DNA from: Calothrix sp. PCC 7103
Lineage (GTDB): Bacteria; Cyanobacteriota; Cyanobacteriia; Cyanobacteriales; Nostocaceae
Length of the DNA: 64,000 bases
Assembly (NCBI RefSeq): GCF_000331305.1
Contig: NZ_KB217478.1
Location: forward strand, 862,904 to 926,903
Direction of reading: 5' to 3'
Position 1 is the first letter of the stretch. Every line of letters starts with the position of its first letter. Positions 27,068-37,455 of the stretch are shown here, piece by piece. The translations under genes and the position numbers were made by a program. The notes under the pieces were generated by a model. That model saw nothing but the letters and a program-made list of their open reading frames with translations. It was not told the DNA's origin and ran no database searches.

Positions 27068-28440
27068 CTACACAACAGGAGTCAAAGTTGCTTTAACAAT
27101 GATGTCGTTGTAGTCGAAGTCACCACCACCAGCTATATCTTCAAAGCCAAAGGTGTTGTTACCCAGCAAGCGAACGTGGTCAACTTTATCAGAATTGGCG
27201 CCAAGGTATGCAAAGTAAGCTTGATCAACCTGCCCAGCTAATACTTGATCGACGGTTCTACCATTGGTAAGTAAGAATGGCGCATAAATGCTACCACCTG
27301 TTAGCAACTTATCGTTGAAAGTCGCTTGACCTTGGTTTGTTACTGCCAAGTTAATATCAGCAACACGTGCGTTCATTGCTGCTTGAGCATAACCAGTTTG
27401 TCCAGGATTGATATCAGCTATACCATCACCAGTAATGTCAATACCACCATTCTCATCAGCAACTTTATAGAAACCGACGAGGTTATTGAATGCAGCTTCA
27501 CGGTTGACAGTAAAATCAAATTTAACTCGACCTGTGGTTGAGCGTAAATCGAAGACTTCTCCCTGGTTTTGTCCTTGGAGGTTTGTTTCCAAAGGCAATG
27601 GTTGAGATGAAGGTTGAATCTTGACAACTAGGTTGTTAAAGTCAGCACCTGAACCATCTTTAAAGCCTAAAGAGAAGCTACCATCGGTATTTGCTGTCAC
27701 TCTTTGTGTATTTGGGTCAGCAAACACGACGTTACTCAGAAGTGCAGGATTCGCGCGTACTGCGTCAGTAGTACTATTTTTAACTAAGTAGAATCTGATC
27801 TGATTGCCATCGTTAAATTCCAGCAAGCTGCTCAATCCGTTTTGAGTAAAGCCACTAGGAAGGTTGGAAATTGCAGATAAGATTGTTTTACTGCGTGCTA
27901 AAGCAGCTTCAGTGTAACCTGGTTGTCCAGGCGCCAAGTTACCGATTTTACCTGTAGCATCATCAACAACAAATACTCCTAGTTCGTTGACTTGGCTAGA
28001 ATTACGTCCTGTAAAACTAACTTGAAGTTTAGGTTTACCACTACCACCTGTGAGGGTAAACAAATCGCTGTTAGGATTTTGAGTTAGCCCAGATACAGGG
28101 TTAATGTCATTGTCAGCAATGTTGACAGTGGCACTGGCAGATGTACCTAAGTTGTAGTTTGCGGTCTTTGCCAAGTTCAAAACAACAGTTTCGCTAGTTT
28201 CAAAGACACTATCATCAATAGGCGCCACTGTAATGTCAGCAAAGGTTTGACCAACTTCAATTGTGGCAGTACCACTAAGATTGGTGTAGTCGGCGCCGTT
28301 GGTGGCGGTACCAGCCAAGGTATAATTTACAATCAATGATTGATTTAGTTCGCCTGTACGAGTGATGCGGAATTTACCTGCTTTAGTGTTAGTTTCAGCA
28401 GCTTCTGGTTCAGTCGCAGTAACGCTAACAACTGGAGTTA
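27068..28440. repeat. Long direct repeat A, copy 1 (Calx-beta + DUF4114 coding segment)
   Basis: This about 1.37-kb segment codes for the Calx-beta and paired DUF4114 modules of giant exoenzyme 2. It is nearly identical to 37456-38828 in giant exoenzyme 3, at a constant offset of 10,388 bp; many stretches of tens of bases match exactly. Confidence 0.85.
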
Positions 28441-31400
28441 CAGTAGGTGCCACTTCAAATTGGCTAACAATTTTTGGTTGACGACTAGTAATTGCGCTTG
28501 GGTTAGCTTCTAATTCCGCACGGGTATAAGCATCTATACCGTAGGTTGTTACCGTTAGCTTCTGCGTGTCTTTGTCGATATTGAACTCAGACCATCCGTA
28601 GGTATTTGTCGCGACATAATCACCTTGCAACAGGTTGGCGTTAATTAAGCCGTTTGCTTGTGCTAAGTTGTCGTTTAAACCAAGTGGGTCGTAACCAAGT
28701 GGCTTAATAGTGTTGTTAACTAGGTTCTTAATGAAGTCGTCTTTGTCGTTAACTATGCTATCTGCATCATTGGCAATAGGTAGCGAATCAAAGGCTTTCT
28801 TTTGATCGGCAGTAATTAAGCCTGCTGCTGCTGCTAACTCAGCAACAGTTGGACCAAATGGTGCATCAAAGGCAACCGAACCTGTAGTAATTTCAAATGC
28901 ATTAGTAGCAATTTGTGCCTGACCTGGTGCGTTTTGATAGGTGAGGTTATTTACTACAGTTCCGTGAATATCCGCAGCGACAAAAACAACGTTGTTAATT
29001 TTGTTGTCGTTGACAAATTTGAGGATTTCGGTTCTTTCGGCGGCGTAACCCTCGTAGCGGTCAGAGGCGCCGACCACACCCAAGTTTTGCATGGGTTCGG
29101 GTAGCATCACGAACTTCCAAGTGATACCCTCTTTGTCTGCTTTAAGTAGGTCGTTCTTCAAGTCTTGGAGTTGCTGCTTTCCTAACATTGTCCGGGTAGG
29201 ATCGAAGGACTTAGCGAGGAATTGACCGACTTGAACTGGGTCGGTGGGGTTGGCAACACCTGCTAATCCAGCGTCACGGAATGAGCGCGCGTCAAGGACG
29301 AAGGTTGCTGCGTCACTACCAAAAGTGTTGTAACGATAAAGTTGGCGCTCAAGAGCGGTACGGTTATCACCTGTTGCACCGTAGAATTTGTCGCTAATTG
29401 GATTGTACTCTTGGAATGCCTGTAGTCCGTTTTCGTACAATGGCGAATCGTTGACGAAACCAGTGGTGGCGCCATATAGTGCTTGGTCGGCAGCAGAAGC
29501 TTTTGCTAAATCTTCACCACCTTGAAAATCGTTGACTACTTCGTGGTCGTCGATTGTTGCAAAGACTGAAGTTGAAGCGCGTAAGTCACCCCAAGTATTT
29601 TGCCCAAAGCGTTTACTGTATACTTCAGAGTTTTTAACACGGAAGTCATCTAAGGTAGTAGCTTGAGCTTTTTCACTACCATCTGGGTTTCTTAATGCTG
29701 GTGATGCATAGTCAGAGTAAATTGTATCGCCAAGTTTGACGAAGAACTTCAAGTTACGTTCATCAGCGTTAGAAATTGCTGGGTAGGGGCTGAGTTCGCC
29801 ACGCCAATCTCCAGACACACCGAATCGTAAACCTGCTTGAGTACCAGATGCTGCCGCAGTACTAAATTTACCTGTTGCTTTTGCTCCGGTAGCATCGGTT
29901 ACACGGTAGAAGTATTCTGTTCCAGCAGTGAGTCCGGTAACATCTACTTTAACTGGTAGTGATGCGCTAGTAACATTAGCTGTTTTTGTACCTGCAATTG
30001 TACTAAAGTCTGATTTAGTCGAGTATTCAAAGGTAACTGTACCCGTGTTGTTGCTGCGAGTCCACAATACTGTAGAATTTTGGGTGGTATCGCCACTAGC
30101 TACACCGTTAGGCAAAGCTGGTTGAGCAACAGGCAAGTTGTTGGGTAGTTCCAGAATGCCCAGTCTCTCAGTTGCTGTTGTTCCTGTAACGTTAAAATCA
30201 TTGTCGTTGATCAGAGCGAGAGTGTTAGGCGCCACCAGTGCCAAACCTTCTAATTTTTCAACCCCCGTATAACCCAATTGAGCAGCATTGGCGATTAAGC
30301 TCTTGCTCACAGGGCTAATTTTGGCAGTAGCTAACTCGGCAACGGTAAGTTGTTCAATGCTCTTACCTGTCGGCAAGCTAAAATTAGCAGGGTTATTAAT
30401 ATTGGTTGCTGCAGCTAAATCTATTTGATAGATTAGCTTGTTTGAGGCAGTTGTAGAGATGTCATCTCGTTCGACAACTGCGAATTTACCGTTGCCCAGA
30501 GAAACTGCATCGCCGATTTTGTCTGTTCTGGCAAGACCACTAGCTGTAATATCGTCGAGAAGATATAAGTACTCGCCAGTCACCGCTTTAGAAACGATGT
30601 CAAATTCCAAAATTCTGAGATTGCGAGAATTTCTGGATGTTGTATCTCCAGTGCTATCTGGGTTATCGATAGCGCTTTGAATAAAGGCATAAAGTTTATT
30701 ACCTTCCAAAGCTACAGCTTCAAACCCGCGATTATTGCGGCGTTGAGCATAAACCTCTGGTAATACCTCAGTACCATATGTTCCAGCAGCTTGGTCGGGT
30801 TCGGGTGCGGTTGCAGTTCCTTTGGGAATAAAGCGTTCAAGCAGCTTACCGTTAATATCAAAGTGGTAAATTGCTGGACGGTATTCATCCACCATCCAAT
30901 AGTCACCATTTTCTGCTACGACAATACCCTCTAAATCGGCGCCAAGTGGGTCGTTAGGCAGAACTTTGTTGTCTAAATCAACGCCAACTTCATCGGTGTA
31001 AGCTAAACCACCTGCCGCAGCTTGCAAGTTAGGTAGTCCAGTTAACTTGGTTGTACCATCTTGACGGAACAATCCCGTTCTCTTGGTAATAGTAATCTCG
31101 CCCGTGCTGCGTTTAAGTTCAAAGTTGATAATTTCTGGTTGGAAGTTGGGTAATAGGAATGGTCTATTTTGACCAGTAGGTTCCCCATTTGGACCTCTGT
31201 CTGTATGAGTGACAAACTTCAGGTTGCCGTTAGGCGCCAGTCCTTGGAAGTATAATCCAGAGAAACCACCTAAGAAAATATCTTGACCTTTGCTTGTTGT
31301 CCCTAACTTCGGTAGGTTGGTAAAGTCGTAATTTGTAATTTTAGGTTGGTTTGCGGGAGTCTTGATATTAAACCGGGCAACGCTAGGGTCATGGTCACTA

Positions 31401-34400
31401 TCTTGGTCGGCAAACTCGGAATTGATATGAACTACATCAAAACCATCAAGATTGTTGAACAAGTTGTTGCTGACCATAATATGGTCAAGGGATTGAGCGT
31501 TGCCTTCAAAGTTGTAGGTATAACGTTCGTTTTCGGGAAGACTTTCAATTAAAGTTTTCAACCCTGCACTTTCTAAAGTATTGATGGGGTTAGAAAACTC
31601 GAAATCGTTAAGGTCCCCCATCACCACAACATTCGCGTTGGGGTTAATCGCCAAAATACTTTGAACAAAGTCTTTAACTATCGTCGCTTGCTGGTTACGC
31701 TGAGTTTCGCTAGTTAGAGTTGGGGGTTGGAAGCGTCCAAATAGAGGTTGGTCGCCACCTTTGGAGTTGAAGTGATTTCCAACCACAAATATAGTTTGAC
31801 CTTGGAAAACAAACTCCCCTACCAATGGTTTACGACTGGCATTAAAAGCAGTATTTGTTGGGTCAAGACGACCGGGACTAGCTGAAAGTTGGGGTACACC
31901 ACCGACGTTATTTACTGTGGTGTTAGCAGTAGAAGTACCACCGGGACGCTCGACAAAAAGGACACGATTGGGATTAAACAAGAAACCAACGCGAATATTG
32001 CCACCAGGTTCACCACCATCTTGGTCGTCCACTGGGTTGATTTGCCGGAATTGATAAGTTGGACCACCAGCAGCAGCAATTGCACTAATTAACTTGTTAT
32101 AAGTTTGGCTGGCATCAACAACAGTATCGTTAGTCGCCCCATTATTATCCTGAATTTCTTCTATGGTAAGAATATCCGGCGCTTTCAGGTTATTTACAAT
32201 CCGGTTAGCAAGGTTGTTAAACTTAGTGTCACCGTCATTGGGGTCGAGATTTTCAACGTTGAATGTGCCAACAGTAAGTTGATTCGGATTAGGAGTTAAA
32301 CCAGTGACTTCTTTTTCTAAACCACCAGAAGTAACAGTAGGCAAAGCTTGGGTGTTGAACAACTTAAAGTTACTGAAACTGTAGTCCATTACGCCTACAA
32401 CCGACCCATTGAATTTATCCCCTACATTCACCTTTGGTGGGTTGGCAATTAGGGCATCATCAATGAAAATTCTTTCTGGATTAAAGTCTGTAGGCTGAAT
32501 AACTATGCCACCACGGGCGGTACGAGTACCAGCATTGGCGCCATTATCTGCCACAACTGGGATTTCACCAAAGTTATTTGTTGGACCAACAGCCACAGGG
32601 TTATTAACCTGTACCAGCATTCCTTCCATACTTTCGTAGAAGTCGATACCATCCTGTGTTGGATCAAATACAGTACCAGGGTTTTCTACAGTACCACCAA
32701 CCGCATCATTACTAATTACCTGGTTGGGAATCGCGCGTCCACCATTACCAATAACTGTAGCGGTAGGTAAAGCATTACCACTCGATAGTTTTACAATCGT
32801 TGGGCTGCTAATTTGAGTAGTTGTCAGGTTATTAGTGCCACCAGTACCACCAGGACGGAATTCTGATACTGTACCACTGACTTGTATTGAGTCTCCAACA
32901 GCTACAGTAGGCGCCGAACTTGTGAAAACAAAAATCCCCTCAGAGGTAGCGTCATTGCTATCTGGGTTAGGGTCTTGTAAGTAAAAACCGTTGCTTCTTA
33001 ATGCTGTAACGATACCGGGAACATTTTTTACAGCTTGCCCGTTGAGAGGGGAAGTATGTGCGGCGCCTTGAATATTGCTAATTCGTATTTGCGGATTTAC
33101 TTCAAATACAGCAACAGTATTGCTGATTTCATGGGCAAGCACCAATAAATTCTTGTTGTTCGGGCTTTCAGTTGCAGGAATAAAGCTCACACCTTCGGGA
33201 CTAAGGTCGCCAGTTTGATTAGGTAGATACTGCACAAATTGGGGCTTCTGAGGATTGGTAACTTCATATACCATTACTCCACCAGTCCGCTCCAACCCAA
33301 CAAAAGCATAAGTTCTACCGTCAATTACACCAACAGTTACACCTTCAGGTTCTGGACCTTTATTATCGCTGCGACTATCAAAGTTAGTGGTAATACCTTC
33401 TGAGTTGAAAATAGTAGGTGTTTGGCTTGCAGTAATTCTTTCAAATTGATCACCACTGTTGTAAACCAACTTTCCTTGGTCATCCCAAATAGTGAAAGAA
33501 CGGGCGCCATAAGCTAACAAACGGTCATAGTCACCATCACCATCGGTATCACCGTCGATAGTGGAAACATCTAAGCGACCTAAATTTGCCTCCAGTTTGA
33601 GGGTTGCAGCATCTGGGAATTTGGTTGCGTCGAGATTTAAGGTTGATACGCGCGCATTTTCATTACGGGTATCCCCTTCGTTGGCTGTAATGTAGTAAGT
33701 GCGACCGTTAGCTTCAAAGGAAGCAATCGCATCCGGCATATACATTCCAAATACCGGATAATTCTTGATGTTGATACTACCAGTACCATTAGCACCATCT
33801 CTATCGCTAGCATCTAAACCATTTCCAGGTTGGCTATAGTCAACCAAACCCAAAGGCACAATACTGTTAACAGTTGCACTAGCAACATCTACTATCGCTA
33901 CAGCATTATTTTCTTGCAGTGTCACCCAAGCTTTGGCACCATCTTTAGAAAAGGTGATGTATTCAGGTTCAACATCTTCTGAAAGTTTCTTATTAGGGAA
34001 AATGCGAACACCTTGGCTTCTCAGGGTAGCTTCCTGACCGTCAAAACTGGTAAAGCTTGCTGTCGCAACAGTGGCATTTGCTGCTCCATTTGCAACATTA
34101 ATAATGCTTACAGAACCAACAGGGTCGATAGTGCTGCCTGGTTGACCTTCGTTAGCTGTGAGAACTTTAGTACCATCATGACTAAAAGTAATCATATCAG
34201 GTAAGGCGCCAACGGTAACATCTTTGATGAAGTCACCAGTAGTGTTATAAAAAACAACCTTTCCTGGGTCGGTCTCAACATTAGCTGCTACAGAAAAAGC
34301 TACCAAACCATTTTTAACAGCTACACTAGTCGCTGCTGCACCATAGGTAGAAAGATTAATTGTTGAAATTAATGTTGGATTAGTTGGGTCTGAAAAATTG

Positions 34401-37036
34401 AGAACCTGTGCTGTTGCAGAACCATCAATTACGAACAACCGCTTAGACACAGGGTCATAGCTAGTAATCTCTGCTCCAAATGTGCCACCAGCATAACTAC
34501 CGATTTTTTTCAGAATGCCAAAGTCGTTATCGGTAATAGCAGCAGTGACGCTAGGTACGCTAATACCGTTGTAGTTTGTATCAGTGCTAGTGGCAGTATG
34601 AGTAATTGTACTAGAATGATCGCCTTCTATAGCCGTATCATCGACAGCAGTAACTGCTACTGTTTGGGCAACATTCCAGTTAGCGTTGGTGAATGTGAGA
34701 GAGTTTGGCGCCGTGGTGGTTTGTGTACCTGAATTAATGGCGATGGTAACATCTGCTGTTGGCTGCGTGTTGAGAACTACTGTGTAAGTATCAGTGGCAC
34801 CGCCTTCTGTTACTTTAGTGTTGCCCTCTGTTTGCGCGATTGTTACACCTCTAGTTGCTGTTGCTCCCGAACGTAACGCACTTAAATCTTGACCTGGGTT
34901 AGCATCTCCTGGTGTCGGGTTATTAGGTATTGCAGGGAGATCGTAAGTTACCCAATTAGTAACAACATCGTTTCCAGCAGCAGTGTTACCTGTGTAGTAA
35001 GCGTTATCAGCGAGACTTGGTAAGTTAATGTCAGCTAGCCCAGTTGGAGCATCTGCATTATCATTTTCGTAGGAAATATAGTCTAAATAGATATTGTCAG
35101 TTCCGGCGCTAGTTCCATCCGCTCCCGGTAAATAAAGGTAAAGTGCATCACCGCCAGCAGCTAAACCTGGGTTAGTGGTTCCACCCAAACCATCTGCAAC
35201 GTTAGTAACACCTGTTCCCGGTGCCAAAATCATTTTCCAGTCATTTCCTGCCGGATTAACACTGGTATCAGGGGTGATATTTGTCTCAGCAGTCCAAACG
35301 CCAATTGTTGTACCTTTGGGAACGTTATTTAGAAATGTATCATTACCAAAAACAAAGACTGATTCGCCGTTATTTAAAGTGCCACCAGCTAATTCGTTAT
35401 CGCTGACACGCAATCCTCTCAGGTCAGCGTTATCTTTCAGAACCAAAAGTTCAAAAAAATCATTGTCATCAGCATTATTATCTGCAACATATTCGTTGAA
35501 TATCACATCTCCAGGCGCCAACGTTCCAGGTGTGGTAACAACATCGTTATCAGTAATGCTGGCAGTAATATTACCAATGGTGACAGTGCTGTAGCTAGTA
35601 TCGGTAGTAGTTATGGTATGAGAAATTATACCAGAATGAACATTTTCGACGGCGCTATCATCTACGGCGCCTACAGTTACTGTTTGTGCAATGTTCCAGT
35701 TTGCAGGTGTGAAGGTTAGAGTTGATGGAGTGGTTGTAATTTGTGTATCAGGGTTGACGGTAATGGTAACGTCTGCTGTTGGCTGCTTATTTAGAACCAA
35801 AGTATAAGTATCAGTGGTGCCTCCCTCAGTAACTCTTGTAGTACCATCTGTCTGAGTAACAGTGACACCAGCAGTAGGTGTAGAACTAGTAACGTAAACT
35901 CCTGGGTTGCCTATATCAAGACCAACAGAGCTATAAGAATTTTGAGCATCACCTACAGTGGAAAGTACCCAATCAGTATTGATGACTTCACTATTCAGGT
36001 TTTCTGCTCTAGTCCAACCACTAGTATTCTGGGTGCGAATAGTTCCTGTAAATGTTTGGTCGTTATAAGTCAAGCGATCGATAAGTTGATTATTGTTATC
36101 GTAAAGGTTAATCTCATCACCCCGCCCAAGATTTGGTGTCAGTCCACCAATGACCTTGACTGAGCTAGGTAAGTTCCATGCTGTACGGAACCCTACTTCA
36201 GCAGTCTCGGTAAGGATAACCGATTCGTTTGGCTGTACAGTTCCAAAGCCACTTAATGAAAATGCACCTGGAGTGCGAGCGCTATCGTTGAAACTCCAAC
36301 CCGTCATGTCTACCGGGGTGCTACCAAGGTTTGTAAACTCAACAAATTCACCGTTTGTACCAGAGTACATATACTCGGTGATTTGAATATTGGGTTTAGC
36401 AGGCACCGCTGATATATTGATATCATCAATTCCTATCCACTCATCGTTACCCGACGCATTAGCAGTAATAATCCGTAACTGTACCTGCGATTGATTTTCC
36501 GCTGCTGCTGGTAGTGTGGCGTTAACTGTTGTGGTCTGCGTTGCTAGGCTTGGCCCAGAACTAGCATCTGTGACGAAAGCAGCAGGGATGTTGACAAAAT
36601 TACCCGATGTACCAACACGATATTGCAAAGCAACTGGTTGGATAGAATTGTCTACTGACCCATCAATGTCGCGTAATGTATAGGAAACATTGATGTTCGT
36701 TACACCCAAAGTGTCAAGGTGAACCAGTAAAAAAGGGGCATCTGCCGTTCCTGAACCATTAAGAGCAACCACTGAGTTTGTTAACTCAAACTCAGCAACA
36801 CCACCAGTATTCAAAGTATCGGGAGTATTCTGGTTAGCAATGACATCTACAGGAGTAGTCGTCCCATCAGCAGTTATTGTTTGCGGGTCTACACCAGTTG
36901 TAGCTGTTAGGTCATCCCCACGGTAGCCAATAATGCTTGGCACACCGCTCCAATTATCATCTGCTGTTATTAAACCTGTATTAGTCCAATTTTGTGTAAA
37001 GGCGCCAGTAGATAGTCTATGGTATTCGTTAGCCAT
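27068..37036 (-). CDS. Giant exoenzyme 2: lamin-tail, Calx-beta, choice-of-anchor I, ExeM-type nuclease/phosphatase, phytase-like esterase, PhoD phosphatase, DUF4114
   Basis: The start is taken at ATG 37036 (3322 aa); a TTG 27 bp upstream is possible. Module order, in residues numbered from the TTG: N-terminal beta domain 1-215; lamin-tail 218-385; Calx-beta 395-510; second lamin-tail 515-720; Calx-beta 735-845; choice-of-anchor I 850-1325; OB-like segment 1326-1590; endonuclease/exonuclease/phosphatase 1594-1890 ('TFNVENLD', 'GNHFNSKGG', 'VMGDLNDFE', 'DSDHDP'); phytase-family esterase-like propeller 1906-2304; PhoD-type phosphatase 2316-2868 ('GVSGDWRG', 'KLGDTIYSDY', 'IDDHEVVNDF', 'AADIHGTVVN'); Calx-beta 2874-2990; two DUF4114 to the end. 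There is no signal peptide. The predicted role is extracellular degradation of nucleic acids and phosphodiesters or monoesters. Confidence 0.88.
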   Translation of the reverse strand: MANEYHRLSTGAFTQNWTNTGLITADDNWSGVPSIIGYRGDDLTATTGVDPQTITADGTTTPVDVIANQNTPDTLNTGGVAEFELTNSVVALNGSGTADAPFLLVHLDTLGVTNINVSYTLRDIDGSVDNSIQPVALQYRVGTSGNFVNIPAAFVTDASSGPSLATQTTTVNATLPAAAENQSQVQLRIITANASGNDEWIGIDDINISAVPAKPNIQITEYMYSGTNGEFVEFTNLGSTPVDMTGWSFNDSARTPGAFSLSGFGTVQPNESVILTETAEVGFRTAWNLPSSVKVIGGLTPNLGRGDEINLYDNNNQLIDRLTYNDQTFTGTIRTQNTSGWTRAENLNSEVINTDWVLSTVGDAQNSYSSVGLDIGNPGVYVTSSTPTAGVTVTQTDGTTRVTEGGTTDTYTLVLNKQPTADVTITVNPDTQITTTPSTLTFTPANWNIAQTVTVGAVDDSAVENVHSGIISHTITTTDTSYSTVTIGNITASITDNDVVTTPGTLAPGDVIFNEYVADNNADDNDFFELLVLKDNADLRGLRVSDNELAGGTLNNGESVFVFGNDTFLNNVPKGTTIGVWTAETNITPDTSVNPAGNDWKMILAPGTGVTNVADGLGGTTNPGLAAGGDALYLYLPGADGTSAGTDNIYLDYISYENDNADAPTGLADINLPSLADNAYYTGNTAAGNDVVTNWVTYDLPAIPNNPTPGDANPGQDLSALRSGATATRGVTIAQTEGNTKVTEGGATDTYTVVLNTQPTADVTIAINSGTQTTTAPNSLTFTNANWNVAQTVAVTAVDDTAIEGDHSSTITHTATSTDTNYNGISVPSVTAAITDNDFGILKKIGSYAGGTFGAEITSYDPVSKRLFVIDGSATAQVLNFSDPTNPTLISTINLSTYGAAATSVAVKNGLVAFSVAANVETDPGKVVFYNTTGDFIKDVTVGALPDMITFSHDGTKVLTANEGQPGSTIDPVGSVSIINVANGAANATVATASFTSFDGQEATLRSQGVRIFPNKKLSEDVEPEYITFSKDGAKAWVTLQENNAVAIVDVASATVNSIVPLGLVDYSQPGNGLDASDRDGANGTGSINIKNYPVFGMYMPDAIASFEANGRTYYITANEGDTRNENARVSTLNLDATKFPDAATLKLEANLGRLDVSTIDGDTDGDGDYDRLLAYGARSFTIWDDQGKLVYNSGDQFERITASQTPTIFNSEGITTNFDSRSDNKGPEPEGVTVGVIDGRTYAFVGLERTGGVMVYEVTNPQKPQFVQYLPNQTGDLSPEGVSFIPATESPNNKNLLVLAHEISNTVAVFEVNPQIRISNIQGAAHTSPLNGQAVKNVPGIVTALRSNGFYLQDPNPDSNDATSEGIFVFTSSAPTVAVGDSIQVSGTVSEFRPGGTGGTNNLTTTQISSPTIVKLSSGNALPTATVIGNGGRAIPNQVISNDAVGGTVENPGTVFDPTQDGIDFYESMEGMLVQVNNPVAVGPTNNFGEIPVVADNGANAGTRTARGGIVIQPTDFNPERIFIDDALIANPPKVNVGDKFNGSVVGVMDYSFSNFKLFNTQALPTVTSGGLEKEVTGLTPNPNQLTVGTFNVENLDPNDGDTKFNNLANRIVNNLKAPDILTIEEIQDNNGATNDTVVDASQTYNKLISAIAAAGGPTYQFRQINPVDDQDGGEPGGNIRVGFLFNPNRVLFVERPGGTSTANTTVNNVGGVPQLSASPGRLDPTNTAFNASRKPLVGEFVFQGQTIFVVGNHFNSKGGDQPLFGRFQPPTLTSETQRNQQATIVKDFVQSILAINPNANVVVMGDLNDFEFSNPINTLESAGLKTLIESLPENERYTYNFEGNAQSLDHIMVSNNLFNNLDGFDVVHINSEFADQDSDHDPSVARFNIKTPANQPKITNYDFTNLPKLGTTSKGQDIFLGGFSGLYFQGLAPNGNLKFVTHTDRGPNGEPTGQNRPFLLPNFQPEIINFELKRSTGEITITKRTGLFRQDGTTKLTGLPNLQAAAGGLAYTDEVGVDLDNKVLPNDPLGADLEGIVVAENGDYWMVDEYRPAIYHFDINGKLLERFIPKGTATAPEPDQAAGTYGTEVLPEVYAQRRNNRGFEAVALEGNKLYAFIQSAIDNPDSTGDTTSRNSRNLRILEFDIVSKAVTGEYLYLLDDITASGLARTDKIGDAVSLGNGKFAVVERDDISTTASNKLIYQIDLAAATNINNPANFSLPTGKSIEQLTVAELATAKISPVSKSLIANAAQLGYTGVEKLEGLALVAPNTLALINDNDFNVTGTTATERLGILELPNNLPVAQPALPNGVASGDTTQNSTVLWTRSNNTGTVTFEYSTKSDFSTIAGTKTANVTSASLPVKVDVTGLTAGTEYFYRVTDATGAKATGKFSTAAASGTQAGLRFGVSGDWRGELSPYPAISNADERNLKFFVKLGDTIYSDYASPALRNPDGSEKAQATTLDDFRVKNSEVYSKRFGQNTWGDLRASTSVFATIDDHEVVNDFQGGEDLAKASAADQALYGATTGFVNDSPLYENGLQAFQEYNPISDKFYGATGDNRTALERQLYRYNTFGSDAATFVLDARSFRDAGLAGVANPTDPVQVGQFLAKSFDPTRTMLGKQQLQDLKNDLLKADKEGITWKFVMLPEPMQNLGVVGASDRYEGYAAERTEILKFVNDNKINNVVFVAADIHGTVVNNLTYQNAPGQAQIATNAFEITTGSVAFDAPFGPTVAELAAAAGLITADQKKAFDSLPIANDADSIVNDKDDFIKNLVNNTIKPLGYDPLGLNDNLAQANGLINANLLQGDYVATNTYGWSEFNIDKDTQKLTVTTYGIDAYTRAELEANPSAITSRQPKIVSQFEVAPTVTPVVSVTATEPEAAETNTKAGKFRITRTGELNQSLIVNYTLAGTATNGADYTNLSGTATIEVGQTFADITVAPIDDSVFETSETVVLNLAKTANYNLGTSASATVNIADNDINPVSGLTQNPNSDLFTLTGGSGKPKLQVSFTGRNSSQVNELGVFVVDDATGKIGNLAPGQPGYTEAALARSKTILSAISNLPSGFTQNGLSSLLEFNDGNQIRFYLVKNSTTDAVRANPALLSNVVFADPNTQRVTANTDGSFSLGFKDGSGADFNNLVVKIQPSSQPLPLETNLQGQNQGEVFDLRSTTGRVKFDFTVNREAAFNNLVGFYKVADENGGIDITGDGIADINPGQTGYAQAAMNARVADINLAVTNQGQATFNDKLLTGGSIYAPFLLTNGRTVDQVLAGQVDQAYFAYLGANSDKVDHVRLLGNNTFGFEDIAGGGDFDYNDIIVKATLTPVV
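30140..31345. repeat. Long direct repeat B, copy 1 (phytase-like esterase propeller segment)
   Basis: This about 1.2-kb segment codes for the esterase-like propeller of giant exoenzyme 2. It is nearly identical to 42586-43791 in giant exoenzyme 3, at a constant offset of 12,446 bp, with mostly synonymous differences. Confidence 0.85.
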
Positions 37037-37063
37037 TTTTGAGTTAGTCCCCGAGTATATCAA

Positions 37064-37455
37064 CCAGAAATAGCGATTGTTCCAATATCAAACAGCACAT
37101 AAGTTAATTTTGCGTGATTATACGGTAACAATTCAAGAGAAATATGTCTATAGTCTGATAGCTGTTCGATAAGCATCTGCATTTGCTGGGGGATTTGTCA
37201 ATAGCTCAAATAGTAAAGTTGGGGATTGTTGAAACAGTTTGTAAAAAATTGAATCTCGGCGCATGTATTATCGCATTTAATTGAATTTACTTTCCTTATT
37301 TTGCCAGTAAATGTGTCAATACTAGTCAACAGAAAACAAGCTTTATATTACTCAAATCAGTAACGGTATAGTCAATTAAATAATAGCGAATAGGGGATTT
37401 GCTCCTCTATTCGCTAATATAATTATGTATCGTATCTCTACAATTTGGGATTTAA
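37064..37455. other. Spacer between giant genes 2 and 3
   Basis: The 392-bp gap holds the terminator hairpin of gene 3 (37384-37416) and the promoter region of gene 2. I looked for Pho-box octamers upstream of gene 2 on the minus strand and saw none that were convincing. Confidence 0.4.
37384..37416 (-). terminator. Terminator of giant exoenzyme 3
   Basis: TAGCGAATAG and CTATTCGCTA form a perfect 10-bp stem extended by GGGA/TCC pairing. On the minus strand it is followed by TTATTTAATT. It begins 40 bp after the stop. Confidence 0.75.

Noticed and set aside
37064-37455. Pho box upstream of giant exoenzyme 2
   Set aside because: No series of octamers at the right spacing was found on the minus strand.
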